64,000 nt of DNA from Symbiodinium natans (GCA_905221605.1 CAJNDS010002153.1:368998-432997); one strand, 5' to 3'; shown: positions 20,265 to 30,662, counted from the first letter of the stretch. Program-made: numbers and translations. The notes: generated from the sequence alone by a model not told the origin.

Positions 20265-20844
20265 TCCCTTCGAGAGGAAAATACAGCTAACTCACGGCCT
20301 CTCACAGGTTCGGCCTAAGTGTGACGGCCTGAACAGGATATCCATGTGGTTCAGAACGACAGTTCAAGAAGTTTCTGGCTGTCTCTGAGAGCTTGACGAG
20401 GCAGCTTCACTTGGTTGCTCCAAGTCAGGTGCAGGGTTCACAAACTGCCACTGAGACTGACGAGCTGCAACAGCCTCCTGTTGCCGCATCTCGCGGTCTG
20501 CCATGAGGTCGTCCAATGCCTCAGCCACCTTCATGAGGGAATCCATATTCAAAGAGTGGAGCCACACCCGAAAATCGTTTAGCTGATCGCGCGTCAACGA
20601 CCGCGCCATGAAGAGTGCTGAGAAAAGTACAGCGATGAAAAGAGCAAGACTCGAGCCTTTATGCGTCAAGCAAATAAGCGGAACTGTCACCACATGAAGT
20701 AAGGCCCGCACTAACAAAGGTTCCTTATTGCACACGCTCATTGAGCTGCCTGGTCCCTTACCGGAGACTTCGTATGCACACGAGTCCTCTCCTGACGTGG
20801 TTGCGAAAACGTTTACATTAGATTAAAAGGGTGGCGAGGGTGGG
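20265..20844 (-). CDS. Small membrane/coiled-coil ORF in the spacer of the split repeats (20364-20741)
   Basis: 125 codons from the first possible start. An N-terminal hydrophobic stretch (SSLALFIAVLFSALFMA) is followed by a charged helix (LTRDQLNDFRVWLHSLNMD) and a Q/S-rich tail. If translation starts at the internal Met just after the hydrophobic stretch, the product is a soluble helical protein of about 80 residues. No family recognised. Sequence between repeat copies is normally non-coding in Ngaro elements, so this may be a chance ORF. Confidence 0.3.
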
Positions 20845-21102
20845 TTTTTCGAAAACAATCTATCAGCTTCTAAGAGCACTTTCCGGGCATCCTGCCCTCT
20901 GAGAGGTCCCGCTGCGACGGGTGTATAAGTAAATACAAATCCTGCATGAACAAGCATAAAACTGATCAAGCGTTGGAAATAAGTTGTGCAAAAAGGCAAG
21001 CACTGAAACAACAAGCAAATGTTTTGTTCACCACAACATTTTGATGTTGTTTCCTTTGAACAATAAAGCTCTATCTTCTCCAGGCATTCGAAGAACGATA
21101 CT
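20845..21102 (-). repeat. Repeat B (internal copy)
   Basis: 258 bp, identical by eye to 30948-31205 (offset 10103). Confidence 0.95.
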
Positions 21103-21335
21103 TATTGTTCAAAACCGTGCTTGTTATGAAATGTCATGTCGTGTTTGAACACTTCAAGCATGACACAATCTTCATCAAGCAACATGCATTCTGCTCACAT
21201 CACTCGCTCTCGTTCGAATCTTTTCACGTTGTGGGGAAACAGTACCGAGCACGGCTGGTTGGATCTCGATCCCTCCTGTAAGACCCAAGACTGTTGTTGA
21301 GTCTCGAAATGTCCTGTGAGACACAGGGCTCCTTT
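21102..21335 (-). repeat. Repeat A (internal copy)
   Basis: Identical by eye to 20031-20264. Directly abuts repeat B at 21102; starts 22 bp after the stop of the RT ORF. Confidence 0.95.
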
Positions 21336-21357
21336 CCCCATTCACCTGAGCCATGTG

Positions 21358-24300
21358 TCAAACCTTCAGTTTCGAGGCCCTCTTCACAATTGCCGAAACG
21401 ATCCTCCTCGCTTCATGCGATTCGTCCTTGAATCCTAACTTCCTAACCAAATCAAGTTGGAACCTTGAAGGTTGATCTGCAAGATTCGCTGGGGAGGCAA
21501 CTCTTGCATACCACGGTAGAAATCCGTGAACATATTCCAGGAAGTTTGCTTCATCCACCAACATTCCAGCAACTCCTTTCTTAGCAGATCCCGAGATGTA
21601 GGCGTGTCGGGCAGCATCATTGTCGAGGTAGACGATTACCCCAGTTCCAGCAGTCGCTCCATGCTGGGAATACGATTCAGCAAAGGCTGCAGTCTGGCCT
21701 GTTAGCAACTTCAAACCAACCAAAACCCCAAGCATTTCCAGCTCATAGATAATGGTTTGCTCATCCTCCATAGATAGCACTTGAGTCTGGATTTCCGAGA
21801 TCGGAACACTGAAGAATGACAGCGCTGTCCCACTCCCCGTAAGGAGCACACCACCTAATCCACCAGACCTTGTCTCGGTTTCGAAGGCTGCATCGGTGAG
21901 TATCATAAACGATCTGCACGACACCTGTCCCACTAGCCTGGGCTGAGCAGCGTCTAAGAACTTGCAGAACTCTTCCAAAAGGTCTTTAGTGTATCCCGGA
22001 ATTTTCCGCCTCCCACCATAGGCATGTCTCGTGATCTCAACCAGACACCTCCTGCCTAACCTTCCGAAGAACTGAGCTTGTGCGAACTGTAATCGGCCCC
22101 TCAGTTGCAGGGCCTCCTTCTGACTCATCAAACCATTCTCCAGGTGACCTCTGATGGCTGTGACCAACTCTCGACGCCTTCGTTCAGTGTTCTTAACTTT
22201 CAGGACCCCTGTCCCTGTTTGGTCCATCTCAAACAAAACGCCCAAAGCCTCGAAACTTGTGCTCCACTCCGTAGTCTTGTCTGATGACAGCTTCCAACCC
22301 AACAGTTTCATGACCTCATCAAAGGTATACCCACACGAACTCCTGTCACCGCTCAATGCGAGGAGAACAAAGTCGTCAAAGTAATTCGTCGTAGGGATTC
22401 TGGCTCCTTTCACCAGGATCGTCCAAAGAGCCCTCGCAACCCTCAAGAAGAAGTATACTGCTTTCGTGGAACCAAAAGGTACCGCCAGTTGCTGGAATAA
22501 TTTGGGCTTCCCCTCAAACGGGTCGTATACTGCCAAGTATGAAAATCTTAAACTCTCATCTGAAATGGCCAACTGTCGATAGGCGCTTTTCAGGTCAGCC
22601 GTCTTCCCGAAGAGTTCCAACAGTCCTTTTTTCCTAGCGGCCTTCGATAGCTTGGTAATTAGGAGTGCGATCTCGTCAATTGAATGTGTAACAGGTTTCT
22701 CGGAGACGGTAACCGTGTCGTTAATGAGACTGGAAGAGTAGTTGTCGATAGGTCGGAGTTTGCCTCCCTGCATCAGAGGGAAACGGGAACTCACCAAACA
22801 GCCTTTGGGGAGATGGCGAACGTCGAAAGGTCCTGCGAGGTGACCCTTCTCAACCTCCTCTAACGTTTTCTCCCACAACAGCGTGTCCATGTTTCTATCA
22901 CCACTGGATATTGTCCTGGCGAAAATCTGTTCACACACCTGGTCAGACATGTCCACAAGCTGTTCAATGTCCATCCTGGCTGGCTTCAGTTTCGCATCCA
23001 AAACTCCTGTCACTGGGATAGGTCCTGTGAGCGTGGCTCCCTGAATGAGCTCCTGCACCACGCCCATATCATCATATTGAATGTCTTGAAGCATTTCTTG
23101 GAAGAGGAGGATACGTTTCGGTCCGAGGATCGCTTCTCGATGGGTGGACATACCAGCCTTCAGCTGTGCCTCCTCTGGCTCCAGTTCTTTGGCTCTTCTA
23201 GCCCATTTCTCAAGGTAAAACTTTCTCTGGGATCTCACCGAACCTGGACGATGTACAAGTTGCTCGATCAACTTCTCTAATGGTTTGTTGCATTTAGACA
23301 GCTGATGATAAGGGTGTCCTAGCTTTGCTGCCTTTCCAATAAATTCAATCGGATCCCAAGGAATCCCCACTCTCAGCACTGAGGCACCATCCAGTTGCTG
23401 CATTTCCTGCTGAAGCTGCGGGCTCAAGTTCCCCCCTGTCTGAGTCCGCGACAGAAGCTGGGAATCCACCGGCAGGGCGGCCATCCCCGGCAACACTCGG
23501 ATGCCATCCGGAATCCGCCATTCCTGCTTGAGACGCTTGCATCCTGAGAAAGGGTCCTCAGTCACTGATCTAGGCAGCAGCACATAGACGACCACCTTCC
23601 ATTCCGGCATGACCTCATTCAAGTGCCCCCGAGGTTGGTGCATGGCCGACACTCGAATGGCCTTATTGGCCAAAGAAGGGTTTTGGCACAGAAGTTTTCT
23701 CGCTGTGACGCCAGCCGCGAAGACCTCAGCCAAAGCAGTCGCGAAACCACGGGGGTAGGCCCCTGAGGAGGTCTCCAGTGTTGTCGACTTCCCTGCCGGT
23801 TCTCGCCCTTCGCGCCTAACCGTGGTGATTTCAGGAAGGTTCGACATCACAAAACTCCGCTGCTGATTCGCAGGGTCCCAGCATCCCCACTTTACTTCGA
23901 CCCAATGGGGTGCTTGCTGAGCGTCTGGAAGTTGGTTCAAATTATCCCAAAATGGGGACTTGCAAGAGCCTTCGACCACTAACGGCAAGTCTCTGTCGAG
24001 GCATCCATTGATAACCGCGAAAACAAATGCCGCAGAGATAGGGTCCAAGGTGAGCTTTGGTATGCAAATCAGCACCCCCGCAATCTTTCGTTTGTCCAAC
24101 CAAGTAAGAACAGAATCACAAGCTGTCCTAGAGGACAGGTCCATTTGCAAAACAGGTGCCATAGCGGACTTGTGTTTAACACGATCCACTCCATAAGCAA
24201 AATAACCCTGCGCGAGCAGAGCCGCAGCCACACGGGCCTGCCCAGCAAAACATTGAAGGATCGCACGGGTAGGTCCCCCGTGCTGTTCATTCGAGAAAAC

Positions 24301-24555
24301 TTGTTGCGGCTCTGTAGCCGAAGAACACTGCTCGCTCCGAGAAGATGTCTCCTCGCCGGTTTGGAAAACTGGCAGTGTCGTGGCCGACGGCATTGAAGCC
24401 ATCGAAAAAGAACATTCAATGTCACATTCACAACCTTCGGCAACCCCAACCGCAGATACGGGTTCCAATCCCGCACCTGAAGGTAAGGCCTCCATACCGA
24501 CCTCCTGGTTCGGAGCAGAGATGACGCCACTAACGGATTCATCCTGAGGAACCAT
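21358..24555 (-). CDS. Methyltransferase-like + reverse transcriptase + RNase H of the tyrosine-recombinase element
   Basis: 1,065 codons, intact. Residues about 96-300: ILQCFAGQARVAAALLAQGY, a later Asp-rich strand (YGVDRV), DLPLVVEGSCKSPFWDNL and YPRGFATALAEVF match the layout of the DNA-methyltransferase-like domains found in DIRS-type elements, but the catalytic PPC/DPPY is replaced (CIPKLTLDP), so it is probably inactive. Residues about 560-830: reverse transcriptase with GKTADLKSAYRQLAI, VPFGSTKAVYFF and the active site NYFDDFVLL (22366-22386). C-terminus: RNase H with ILTDAAFE, IYELEMLGVL, YLDNDAARHAY and LADQPSR. It copies the element's RNA and removes the template. Start at ATG 24555, 48 bp after the gag-like ORF. 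Confidence 0.88.
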   Translation of the reverse strand: MVPQDESVSGVISAPNQEVGMEALPSGAGLEPVSAVGVAEGCECDIECSFSMASMPSATTLPVFQTGEETSSRSEQCSSATEPQQVFSNEQHGGPTRAILQCFAGQARVAAALLAQGYFAYGVDRVKHKSAMAPVLQMDLSSRTACDSVLTWLDKRKIAGVLICIPKLTLDPISAAFVFAVINGCLDRDLPLVVEGSCKSPFWDNLNQLPDAQQAPHWVEVKWGCWDPANQQRSFVMSNLPEITTVRREGREPAGKSTTLETSSGAYPRGFATALAEVFAAGVTARKLLCQNPSLANKAIRVSAMHQPRGHLNEVMPEWKVVVYVLLPRSVTEDPFSGCKRLKQEWRIPDGIRVLPGMAALPVDSQLLSRTQTGGNLSPQLQQEMQQLDGASVLRVGIPWDPIEFIGKAAKLGHPYHQLSKCNKPLEKLIEQLVHRPGSVRSQRKFYLEKWARRAKELEPEEAQLKAGMSTHREAILGPKRILLFQEMLQDIQYDDMGVVQELIQGATLTGPIPVTGVLDAKLKPARMDIEQLVDMSDQVCEQIFARTISSGDRNMDTLLWEKTLEEVEKGHLAGPFDVRHLPKGCLVSSRFPLMQGGKLRPIDNYSSSLINDTVTVSEKPVTHSIDEIALLITKLSKAARKKGLLELFGKTADLKSAYRQLAISDESLRFSYLAVYDPFEGKPKLFQQLAVPFGSTKAVYFFLRVARALWTILVKGARIPTTNYFDDFVLLALSGDRSSCGYTFDEVMKLLGWKLSSDKTTEWSTSFEALGVLFEMDQTGTGVLKVKNTERRRRELVTAIRGHLENGLMSQKEALQLRGRLQFAQAQFFGRLGRRCLVEITRHAYGGRRKIPGYTKDLLEEFCKFLDAAQPRLVGQVSCRSFMILTDAAFETETRSGGLGGVLLTGSGTALSFFSVPISEIQTQVLSMEDEQTIIYELEMLGVLVGLKLLTGQTAAFAESYSQHGATAGTGVIVYLDNDAARHAYISGSAKKGVAGMLVDEANFLEYVHGFLPWYARVASPANLADQPSRFQLDLVRKLGFKDESHEARRIVSAIVKRASKLKV

Positions 24556-24603
24556 CTCAACATCCTGAGCCAGCGAAGTCTCATCGAGACCAGGATCACC
24601 TAG

Positions 24604-25932
24604 TCACAGCTTTTTAGGCTTCAGCGGGCACTTGGTAACCGGGTGGTCACCACCACACTTGTAGATGATGCAACCATGATCACCCCTCTGACAATTGGCG
24701 TCCGTGCACCCGCCGAGGTTGAAACTATAGCAAACCTTGTTGCCCTTCTTGTTCCATGCGGACGCTCCCTGGTAACGTAGGCCCTCGGGTAGCCATTCCG
24801 ACTTGCCAGCCCCGAAACCTTTCCCTATGCCAGCCTTCTCCTTGCCCTTGGGCGAGGGTTTGCCCTTTCCGGACCATGACTCGAAGCCCCTGGGGCTCCA
24901 AAAGGACTTCCCCTTGCCCGGCTTACCTTTGTTCGGAGCATGCTCGTACGGATGACTACGGTTGCCTTTTCCCAATCGCAACTTTCCTCCACCTTCAAAA
25001 TCCCCCAAAGGAAGGAGCGCAACGATCAAATCGTAATCCTGCAGCACTGAAGAAATCCTGGCATCCAAGGGCAAAGTCCCCGATGCGTCTGCACGAACCT
25101 CTGCTCCTGCCTCGGACATCTTTGCGAACGCCAACTTGTCAGCTCGCAGAATCTGCCTCAAGGAAACCTTACGGTAACCTTGTTGAGCTGGTTTGGTGAG
25201 GTACTTGAAAAGCGAGGAGATGTAAGCCTCATGCTTGTCCCAACTAATCAGCCTGGCGAATGCATATGCAACTCCCCGTCTTCTAAGGGCGTTTAACACC
25301 TGGAGGGATCCCTCTATATCACGATCTTCCATGCCAGAAGACTCCGTAACTTTGAGTTTTCCCCCTTCGAGGGAGAGGCTTGTGGTCAACGGCTTCAAGT
25401 TCTGAACTTCCTCCTCGCGGCTGTGGCATTTTTCCGGGCCAATGTACTTAAGGCATCGGTTTTCCCACTGCTGAACGGTCATGTCCAACAAGGCATGACT
25501 CGGCTCTAACTGGCCAGTCAGAGAAATCCCCGAAAGCTGAGTGCGCAACTGGTCCATGCGTGCATTACGCTCAGCGAGTCCCACCTTCTTAGGCGCAACA
25601 CCCTCGGATGGTTCTGCCATGTCCTTAAGGGAGGCCACCAACATCGTCTGGGCCTCAAGAATCAACCGTCTCAGTGATGCCTTCTCGCCCACCGTAAGGT
25701 CTGCCAGTACTGCTGTGCTCCATGTATCGAAATCCGATTGAGCCAGGAGTTGCCCCGGCTGGCCCACGCAAAAGGCCAACTGGGCCAAGGTTTTGACCCC
25801 TTCGGCAGTTAGTGCATCAACGACCCGCTTGGTTAACAAAATCTCCTCTGCTCTCTGAAGGAAGTAAGGGGCCGAGTCCACTGAACTTGTCATGGCCGCT
25901 ACAAGCTGCACGAGCCAAACAAACACTCGCAA
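24604..25932 (-). CDS. Gag-like zinc-finger protein of the tyrosine-recombinase element
   Basis: 442 codons. The N-terminal 250 residues are helical, without a recognised domain; then a basic, glycine/lysine-rich region (GKGKSFWSPRGFESWSGKGK); then two zinc-binding motifs at the end: CYSFNLGGCTDANCQRGDH (CCCH type) and CIIYKCGGDHPVTKC (C-x4-C-x3-H-x4-C, zinc-knuckle-like). This is the usual make-up of a nucleocapsid protein that packages element RNA. It lies between the recombinase and RT ORFs. Confidence 0.7.
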   Translation of the reverse strand: MRVFVWLVQLVAAMTSSVDSAPYFLQRAEEILLTKRVVDALTAEGVKTLAQLAFCVGQPGQLLAQSDFDTWSTAVLADLTVGEKASLRRLILEAQTMLVASLKDMAEPSEGVAPKKVGLAERNARMDQLRTQLSGISLTGQLEPSHALLDMTVQQWENRCLKYIGPEKCHSREEEVQNLKPLTTSLSLEGGKLKVTESSGMEDRDIEGSLQVLNALRRRGVAYAFARLISWDKHEAYISSLFKYLTKPAQQGYRKVSLRQILRADKLAFAKMSEAGAEVRADASGTLPLDARISSVLQDYDLIVALLPLGDFEGGGKLRLGKGNRSHPYEHAPNKGKPGKGKSFWSPRGFESWSGKGKPSPKGKEKAGIGKGFGAGKSEWLPEGLRYQGASAWNKKGNKVCYSFNLGGCTDANCQRGDHGCIIYKCGGDHPVTKCPLKPKKL

Positions 25933-26038
25933 AAAGAGACCTCACACCCGAGTCTGCGAGCTGGCATGACGGCAAACTCACCCTGCTATTTTCCAACTAC
26001 GCTCGTGCTCACCACCTCTCCATGAGGGGAAAGTGGCT

Positions 26039-27775
26039 CTAAGAGAAACATTTAGAACACTGAGGGTAAGCATGTGCCCTGACCATAGGGACGCGGCGGT
26101 AGTGATCGCCAAAAGCTCTACCGCACAAAAACAAAGCAGACCCAAGTGTGGTTCTGTGCAAGACCTGACTTGTAGGGTGAGCCCAGTAGGAGGGGCTCTC
26201 CGAATTATCCTCCTCCGAATCAGAAGCATCTGAAACTACAGCCAAAGCAGTGTCCTGATCGTCGGGCGTGTCCCCCTGACTGGTTTCATCATCTCCAGGT
26301 GTAACCGCCGCGGACTCCATGATCTTTTGACGGTTCCAGCCTTGAGCAAAGTGGCCGCTCCTAGTTTGGTCAGGAAAGAATTTTCCTGACGCAACCGCTT
26401 CCAGGATAATGATGTACTCGCGCAACGCAGCACTCTGCAGCTCCCGACCGTACACCGCGTCTGATCCTGTAGCAGCGTCAGCGTGATGACCAAGAACGCG
26501 CTTAGTCTCCCTCAGCATGCCGAATTTGGAGCACCACACGAGGGTGGTCGCCTTGAGAGAATGACTAGACAATGGCTTTTCTGAATCAGGACGAGGGAGT
26601 AGAAAACGCAGCCAGCGGGTCACTTCACTAGATGACAGGGGGTCCGAAGACCAACTCCCATCAGGCCGAGGGGCCGGCAGGAAAGGGACATCAATCCCAT
26701 CATTCAGCAACCCAGCTTCAACTCTCAACTCCAGCAGCAGTTGTCCCAACGGGACTTTAGCAATACCAATTCCCGGAATCACCAAGGGAAGGATTCGGCG
26801 TTGCTGAGCATCAAGCCGTGAAGTTTTGTGGTGGAGGGTACCGAGTTCAATGAAACCGTGACTCCAATCCGCGCCACTCTTGTCAATAATCAAAGGTTGA
26901 ATACAACGAACATCAGAAGCTCTAGCTCTGCCGTAAAGCATGGCCAGGAAATGAACTGCACCACATCTATCGATAAGGGAGATACCCTCATCCTGAGCGA
27001 TTGCATGAAGCTGCAACACCTCGTGTACCTGCAGAGGGGGAGCCGGGTCCCATGGACTCTTGTTGGCCAGAGCTTTAGCCACCAGTCCGTTGACACGTGC
27101 ACTCTGAAAAACTTCAAGACGTACCCGCAATCCCAGGGCATGATAACTCCATTTGATGGCCTTTAGACACGTATCCAAAGTGGTGGCAGCTGTTCGGGGC
27201 AGCTTCAAGACGCAGTTGACAAAAGACCAAACGACCTTTTCAGGAAAAGGAGGAAGGTTCCCTGACTTTACCAGCCATTCACAAAATGTGCGAATTGGCC
27301 CCACATGCTTCAAAACTGTGGCTGGGGATTTGCCAGCCAGAATCGCCTGCAATGAGTCCTGACCAGTCTCTGTATCATCTTCCATGAGAGTACACAAGTC
27401 AAAGAAACTAGCAAAGGATTGGAGCAAGAGCAAAACCTTCTGATAAGCTTCGTGCTGACGGTCTCGCGAGCTCGCTCCCCGACGGGCCTTAACTGCACGA
27501 GTCCAGGCCTGGCAATGCGACGTTGCTGTATCTGCTATACTTGTCGAAGACTGCGTGCCAGCTGTTAAGGCAGTCATCGGTTGTGTTCTCCCGCCCTGGT
27601 AAGGCACGCCCAACCCTTGAGGGAACATCGCCTTCATCGGGTCAAAAATGCACAACATGCTAGGCTGTTCCCAAGGCTGGCTGGGCAAAGCTGATCGTGC
27701 ATGGATCTGGTTACGAAAGAACAATTCAGCCTCGCTGGAGCTGGGGTCTCGACCGGACATGACGAGGAATACCAA
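26039..27775 (-). CDS. Tyrosine recombinase (integrase) of the nested element
   Basis: 578 codons, open. A core-binding-like helical domain (LKAIKWSYHALGLRVRLEVF) is followed by a catalytic domain: first Arg in MLYGRARASDVR (about 26908-26940), Lys in TLHHKTSRLD, SSHSLKATTLVW in place of HxxR (Lys instead of the second Arg), His in LGHHAD (26475-26492), and the nucleophilic Tyr in DAVYGRELQ (26435-26461). It would insert a circular cDNA without target duplication, which fits the insertion seen. The Arg-to-Lys change at HxxR is unusual. The reading start is uncertain: MVFLVMSGRD or a later Met. In DIRS and Ngaro the recombinase follows RT; here it precedes gag and RT. Confidence 0.85.
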   Translation of the reverse strand: MVFLVMSGRDPSSSEAELFFRNQIHARSALPSQPWEQPSMLCIFDPMKAMFPQGLGVPYQGGRTQPMTALTAGTQSSTSIADTATSHCQAWTRAVKARRGASSRDRQHEAYQKVLLLLQSFASFFDLCTLMEDDTETGQDSLQAILAGKSPATVLKHVGPIRTFCEWLVKSGNLPPFPEKVVWSFVNCVLKLPRTAATTLDTCLKAIKWSYHALGLRVRLEVFQSARVNGLVAKALANKSPWDPAPPLQVHEVLQLHAIAQDEGISLIDRCGAVHFLAMLYGRARASDVRCIQPLIIDKSGADWSHGFIELGTLHHKTSRLDAQQRRILPLVIPGIGIAKVPLGQLLLELRVEAGLLNDGIDVPFLPAPRPDGSWSSDPLSSSEVTRWLRFLLPRPDSEKPLSSHSLKATTLVWCSKFGMLRETKRVLGHHADAATGSDAVYGRELQSAALREYIIILEAVASGKFFPDQTRSGHFAQGWNRQKIMESAAVTPGDDETSQGDTPDDQDTALAVVSDASDSEEDNSESPSYWAHPTSQVLHRTTLGSALFLCGRAFGDHYRRVPMVRAHAYPQCSKCFS

Positions 27776-27979
27776 TCAGCCAGTCCCCAGATGCTACATG
27801 AATACTGAGCCGATCCATCACAAAACAACAAAGTGAGTTATCCCTGCTGGCGCATTGGATGCATGTGCAGCGACACAACACTCACGTGTGCAAACACTCA
27901 CATGTGCAAAATGAATTGTTTCCGATCTGCCTGATCGCTGCATCCTGTGCTGTTCATACTAAGGGTCCGGCTCACCCTG

Positions 27980-29290
27980 TCAGCGAGGCCACCCCACTGC
28001 TATACCGCGAAGCACAACATGCTTGGGCGAGAGCAGAAAATGCTCACCCGAGCGTACCGAGCCCGAGTCTCGGCATGCCGAGTGGAGGTAATCGTGCCCA
28101 CCTTCCACCTGAGGAGTGGGACCCGGGAGCTCAGCTTCCACCACCAACATAGCCCCTCCGAGGGACTTAGCCCGGCTCGCTGTCTTCTTCACAGCAGCCA
28201 CCATGGAATCTTTCGAGTACCCCACGAGGGCACCCCGAGCAGAAAATCCATAAGCCGGGAAACCGTCTTCACGATTGTCCCCCACAGTGATTTCTCCACA
28301 TTGGGCCACGCCAATCACCGAGGCAAAACTTGTGCCATGACACATCGTGGCCTGGTTGGCATAGTTGGGATCATGGACAAAGCTCGGCCCCTTGATGTTG
28401 CATCCCACGAACAAAACGTTCTGGCCCGGGACATCAAAAGTGAACATCTCCGGCCCAACCTTTTGGGCAAGATCACCATCGCCCTCCAAGGGACGTCCGT
28501 AATGCCGGAAGGCCCCCATAATCGTGGCCATTCTGCCAGCAACTGCATCAGGCACCGAAAGGTGGGACATATGGGGCTTGTACTCCGAGGCCTCGGCAAA
28601 TTGGGCCGGGATCTTGTTCCACGGGTACTTCCACCAGGGCTCAAGCTGCCCCTTCTCGACCAACTCCCGTGCGCTGAGGGGTCGATCCGTGGCAGCCCAA
28701 GCTGCCGTGTTGGCCGACTCCCATAGGGCTTTGAGGTATTCCCCATCATCAGCTTCTTCATCTTCCAGGGAGAGCTCCTCTTGTCCTGCCTTATCGGCAG
28801 CTGCCTTTCGGGCTTCGGCCGCCTTGATTTCCTCAGGTGTGGCCTCCTTAACATCATAACTCGCAGCAGGCCTCTCCTGAGGCTTGCTTTTCTTCCAATT
28901 CTCACTCTGCCACTTGTTCCATGGCCGTTGGGGTTTCTTCCATTGAGACTGAGACTTCCAACTGTCTCTCCAACTGGAGGGTGTCTCTTGCACATTGCCC
29001 CCTGGTCCGATCAAGGCCGGTTGCTGCATCACCGGCACCTGTTGCCATACATGCCCTGGGCTTGCCATAGGCAACGCGGGTGGTGGTGGCATGGGTGGTG
29101 GCGCCGTTTCGCGGCGGGGTGGGGTGCTCCCACGGCTGCGTTCCGTCCTCCTGGACCCACGCCGACCCCTTGAACGATCTCTCGTTCGCTCTCTTGAGCG
29201 CGAGTCTGAGCTGCTACGGCGCCTACGGCGTCTGCCCCGGGAATCCGTCCCAAAAGGAGGCATCAAAGGCCATGGGTACATCTGACCCAC
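27980..29290 (-). CDS. SR-rich ORF of the tyrosine-recombinase element
   Basis: 436 codons. The first 50 residues are an RS domain (GRRRRRRSSSDSRSRERTRD) as in splicing factors, then a proline-rich linker, a tryptophan/lysine-rich part (KSQSQWKKPQRPWNKWQSEN) and a globular-looking C-terminus (VPGQNVLFVGCNIKGPSFV, GVAQCGEITVGDN). No known domain recognised in the latter. RS domains bind RNA or splicing factors; in a lineage with heavy trans-splicing this could link the element to the host spliceosome, but that is speculative. Confidence 0.5.
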   Translation of the reverse strand: MGQMYPWPLMPPFGTDSRGRRRRRRSSSDSRSRERTRDRSRGRRGSRRTERSRGSTPPRRETAPPPMPPPPALPMASPGHVWQQVPVMQQPALIGPGGNVQETPSSWRDSWKSQSQWKKPQRPWNKWQSENWKKSKPQERPAASYDVKEATPEEIKAAEARKAAADKAGQEELSLEDEEADDGEYLKALWESANTAAWAATDRPLSARELVEKGQLEPWWKYPWNKIPAQFAEASEYKPHMSHLSVPDAVAGRMATIMGAFRHYGRPLEGDGDLAQKVGPEMFTFDVPGQNVLFVGCNIKGPSFVHDPNYANQATMCHGTSFASVIGVAQCGEITVGDNREDGFPAYGFSARGALVGYSKDSMVAAVKKTASRAKSLGGAMLVVEAELPGPTPQVEGGHDYLHSACRDSGSVRSGEHFLLSPKHVVLRGIAVGWPR

Positions 29291-30012
29291 CAGGCACCTG
29301 CCTTCGTGTCACAGGTTCCGTGCTCCTGCACAAAAATGCCCCGGCGAGTCTCGCCACGAACTAAGGTTTTGGGCCAAAGAAAAACAAATAATGCACGAAC
29401 ACTTGCTGCAATGACCACATCTGTGTCTACCACCGATACTCTGCGGTGCTGATCCTTCCTTTCCGTGTTGATACACGTCACGTGGCTGCACGGCCCTTCT
29501 CGGCCGGCCCTCTTGGGCTCTATACTTCTCATGAGAGCACTTCTGGCTCGAGCTTTCGGCTCAGAATCGAAAACACGACCTAGGTCGTGTGATCAAGCTT
29601 GCACAGAAAAACAAGTCCCAAAACGATTCTCCAACACTGCACTGCATCTCGATGCACATACGTCTGTCATTTGTCGTGAGGTTGCCAAACAAATGCACTT
29701 CTCCTCTAACCAAAACAACGTACCCAACACAAAGCCTCGACAACAGGCAACTAGGCCCGAGGCGAGATCTGCACCCGAATGTATCAAGCACTCTGAGCTC
29801 AGGGCCGCCAACATCGCAGACGCCACGATCCAACGGTATTACAGGTATCCTGATGTTAACCAGAACAACGTGAGTAAAAATGGTCTCTACAAGTGCTCGA
29901 ACATATAAGGTTTGCCAGCATTCGGCCAAAGTCAAACCGATGCACTGTTTTCTCTTGCCCTTTCTGACAAGGTTTCGTCTATGGACAGTCACATCTGTCT
30001 CGAATTCACCAG
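29291..30012 (-). other. Stretch of the nested element without a convincing ORF
   Basis: An open frame at 29561-30142 overlaps the next ORF and has no compositional sign of being real. Nothing else seen. Confidence 0.35.
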
Positions 30013-30540
30013 TCATGGTGAGTACGGACCAGGCCTCCGGCCAGGCCTGAAATGCCTCATGCGAATCGCTAACGATGGGAACTGAGGTGGAGGCATGGGC
30101 TCCCGGTTGTACATCCTGATCCCCGCGATCGTCAGGGACCACACCATCATGTCTGCATGAAGTCGGAATGACTCCTGAAGGTGCCTAAGTAAATCAAACT
30201 GCAGCTCAACCATGTGTCGCAAAGCGTGGATCGCCTGAAAGAGCTGTTCGACATCACAGCCAAGAACTGACGTTGATGTCTGTTGCTGACTCTGAAACGT
30301 CAAAAATGACTCGCGAGCCTTGCGAATGTCACCTTCCAAAGATGCAATGTGTTGTAAACATCGGCGAAGACGAGAATGATGTTCCATAATTTTCGTATCA
30401 ATCTCCCACAAAGCAACTCTATCATATTCACAGAAGCTGAAAGGACGATCTGCATGAGTCTCCACAGTGGAGTCTTCCATGGGATGATTTTCGTCAATAT
30501 GACGGGCTAACGAATCCCTGAGGGCAGTCATAAGTACCAA
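30013..30540 (-). CDS. Helical ORF near the 5' end of the nested element
   Basis: 175 codons. Strong coiled-coil character: DTKIMEHHSRLRRCLQHIAS, then EQLFQAIHALRHMVELQFDL. The tail is proline/arginine-rich. No family recognised. Together with the next upstream ORF it may be the true N-terminal gag of the element. Confidence 0.4.
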   Translation of the reverse strand: MVLMTALRDSLARHIDENHPMEDSTVETHADRPFSFCEYDRVALWEIDTKIMEHHSRLRRCLQHIASLEGDIRKARESFLTFQSQQQTSTSVLGCDVEQLFQAIHALRHMVELQFDLLRHLQESFRLHADMMVWSLTIAGIRMYNREPMPPPQFPSLAIRMRHFRPGRRPGPYSP

Positions 30541-30662
30541 CCCCCTGAAGCACTTCGAGCCTCAAAGAAAAACACGAGGTGCAAAACACGTGTCCCTGCT
30601 CCACATAAAAACTGCGGAAAGAAATGAGCAGCACTCAGGGCCAGGCTCATACTGTCTCCAGC

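Noticed and set aside
29561-30142. 193-codon minus-strand ORF
   Set aside because: Overlaps the better helical ORF at 30013-30540 and has no domain or compositional support.
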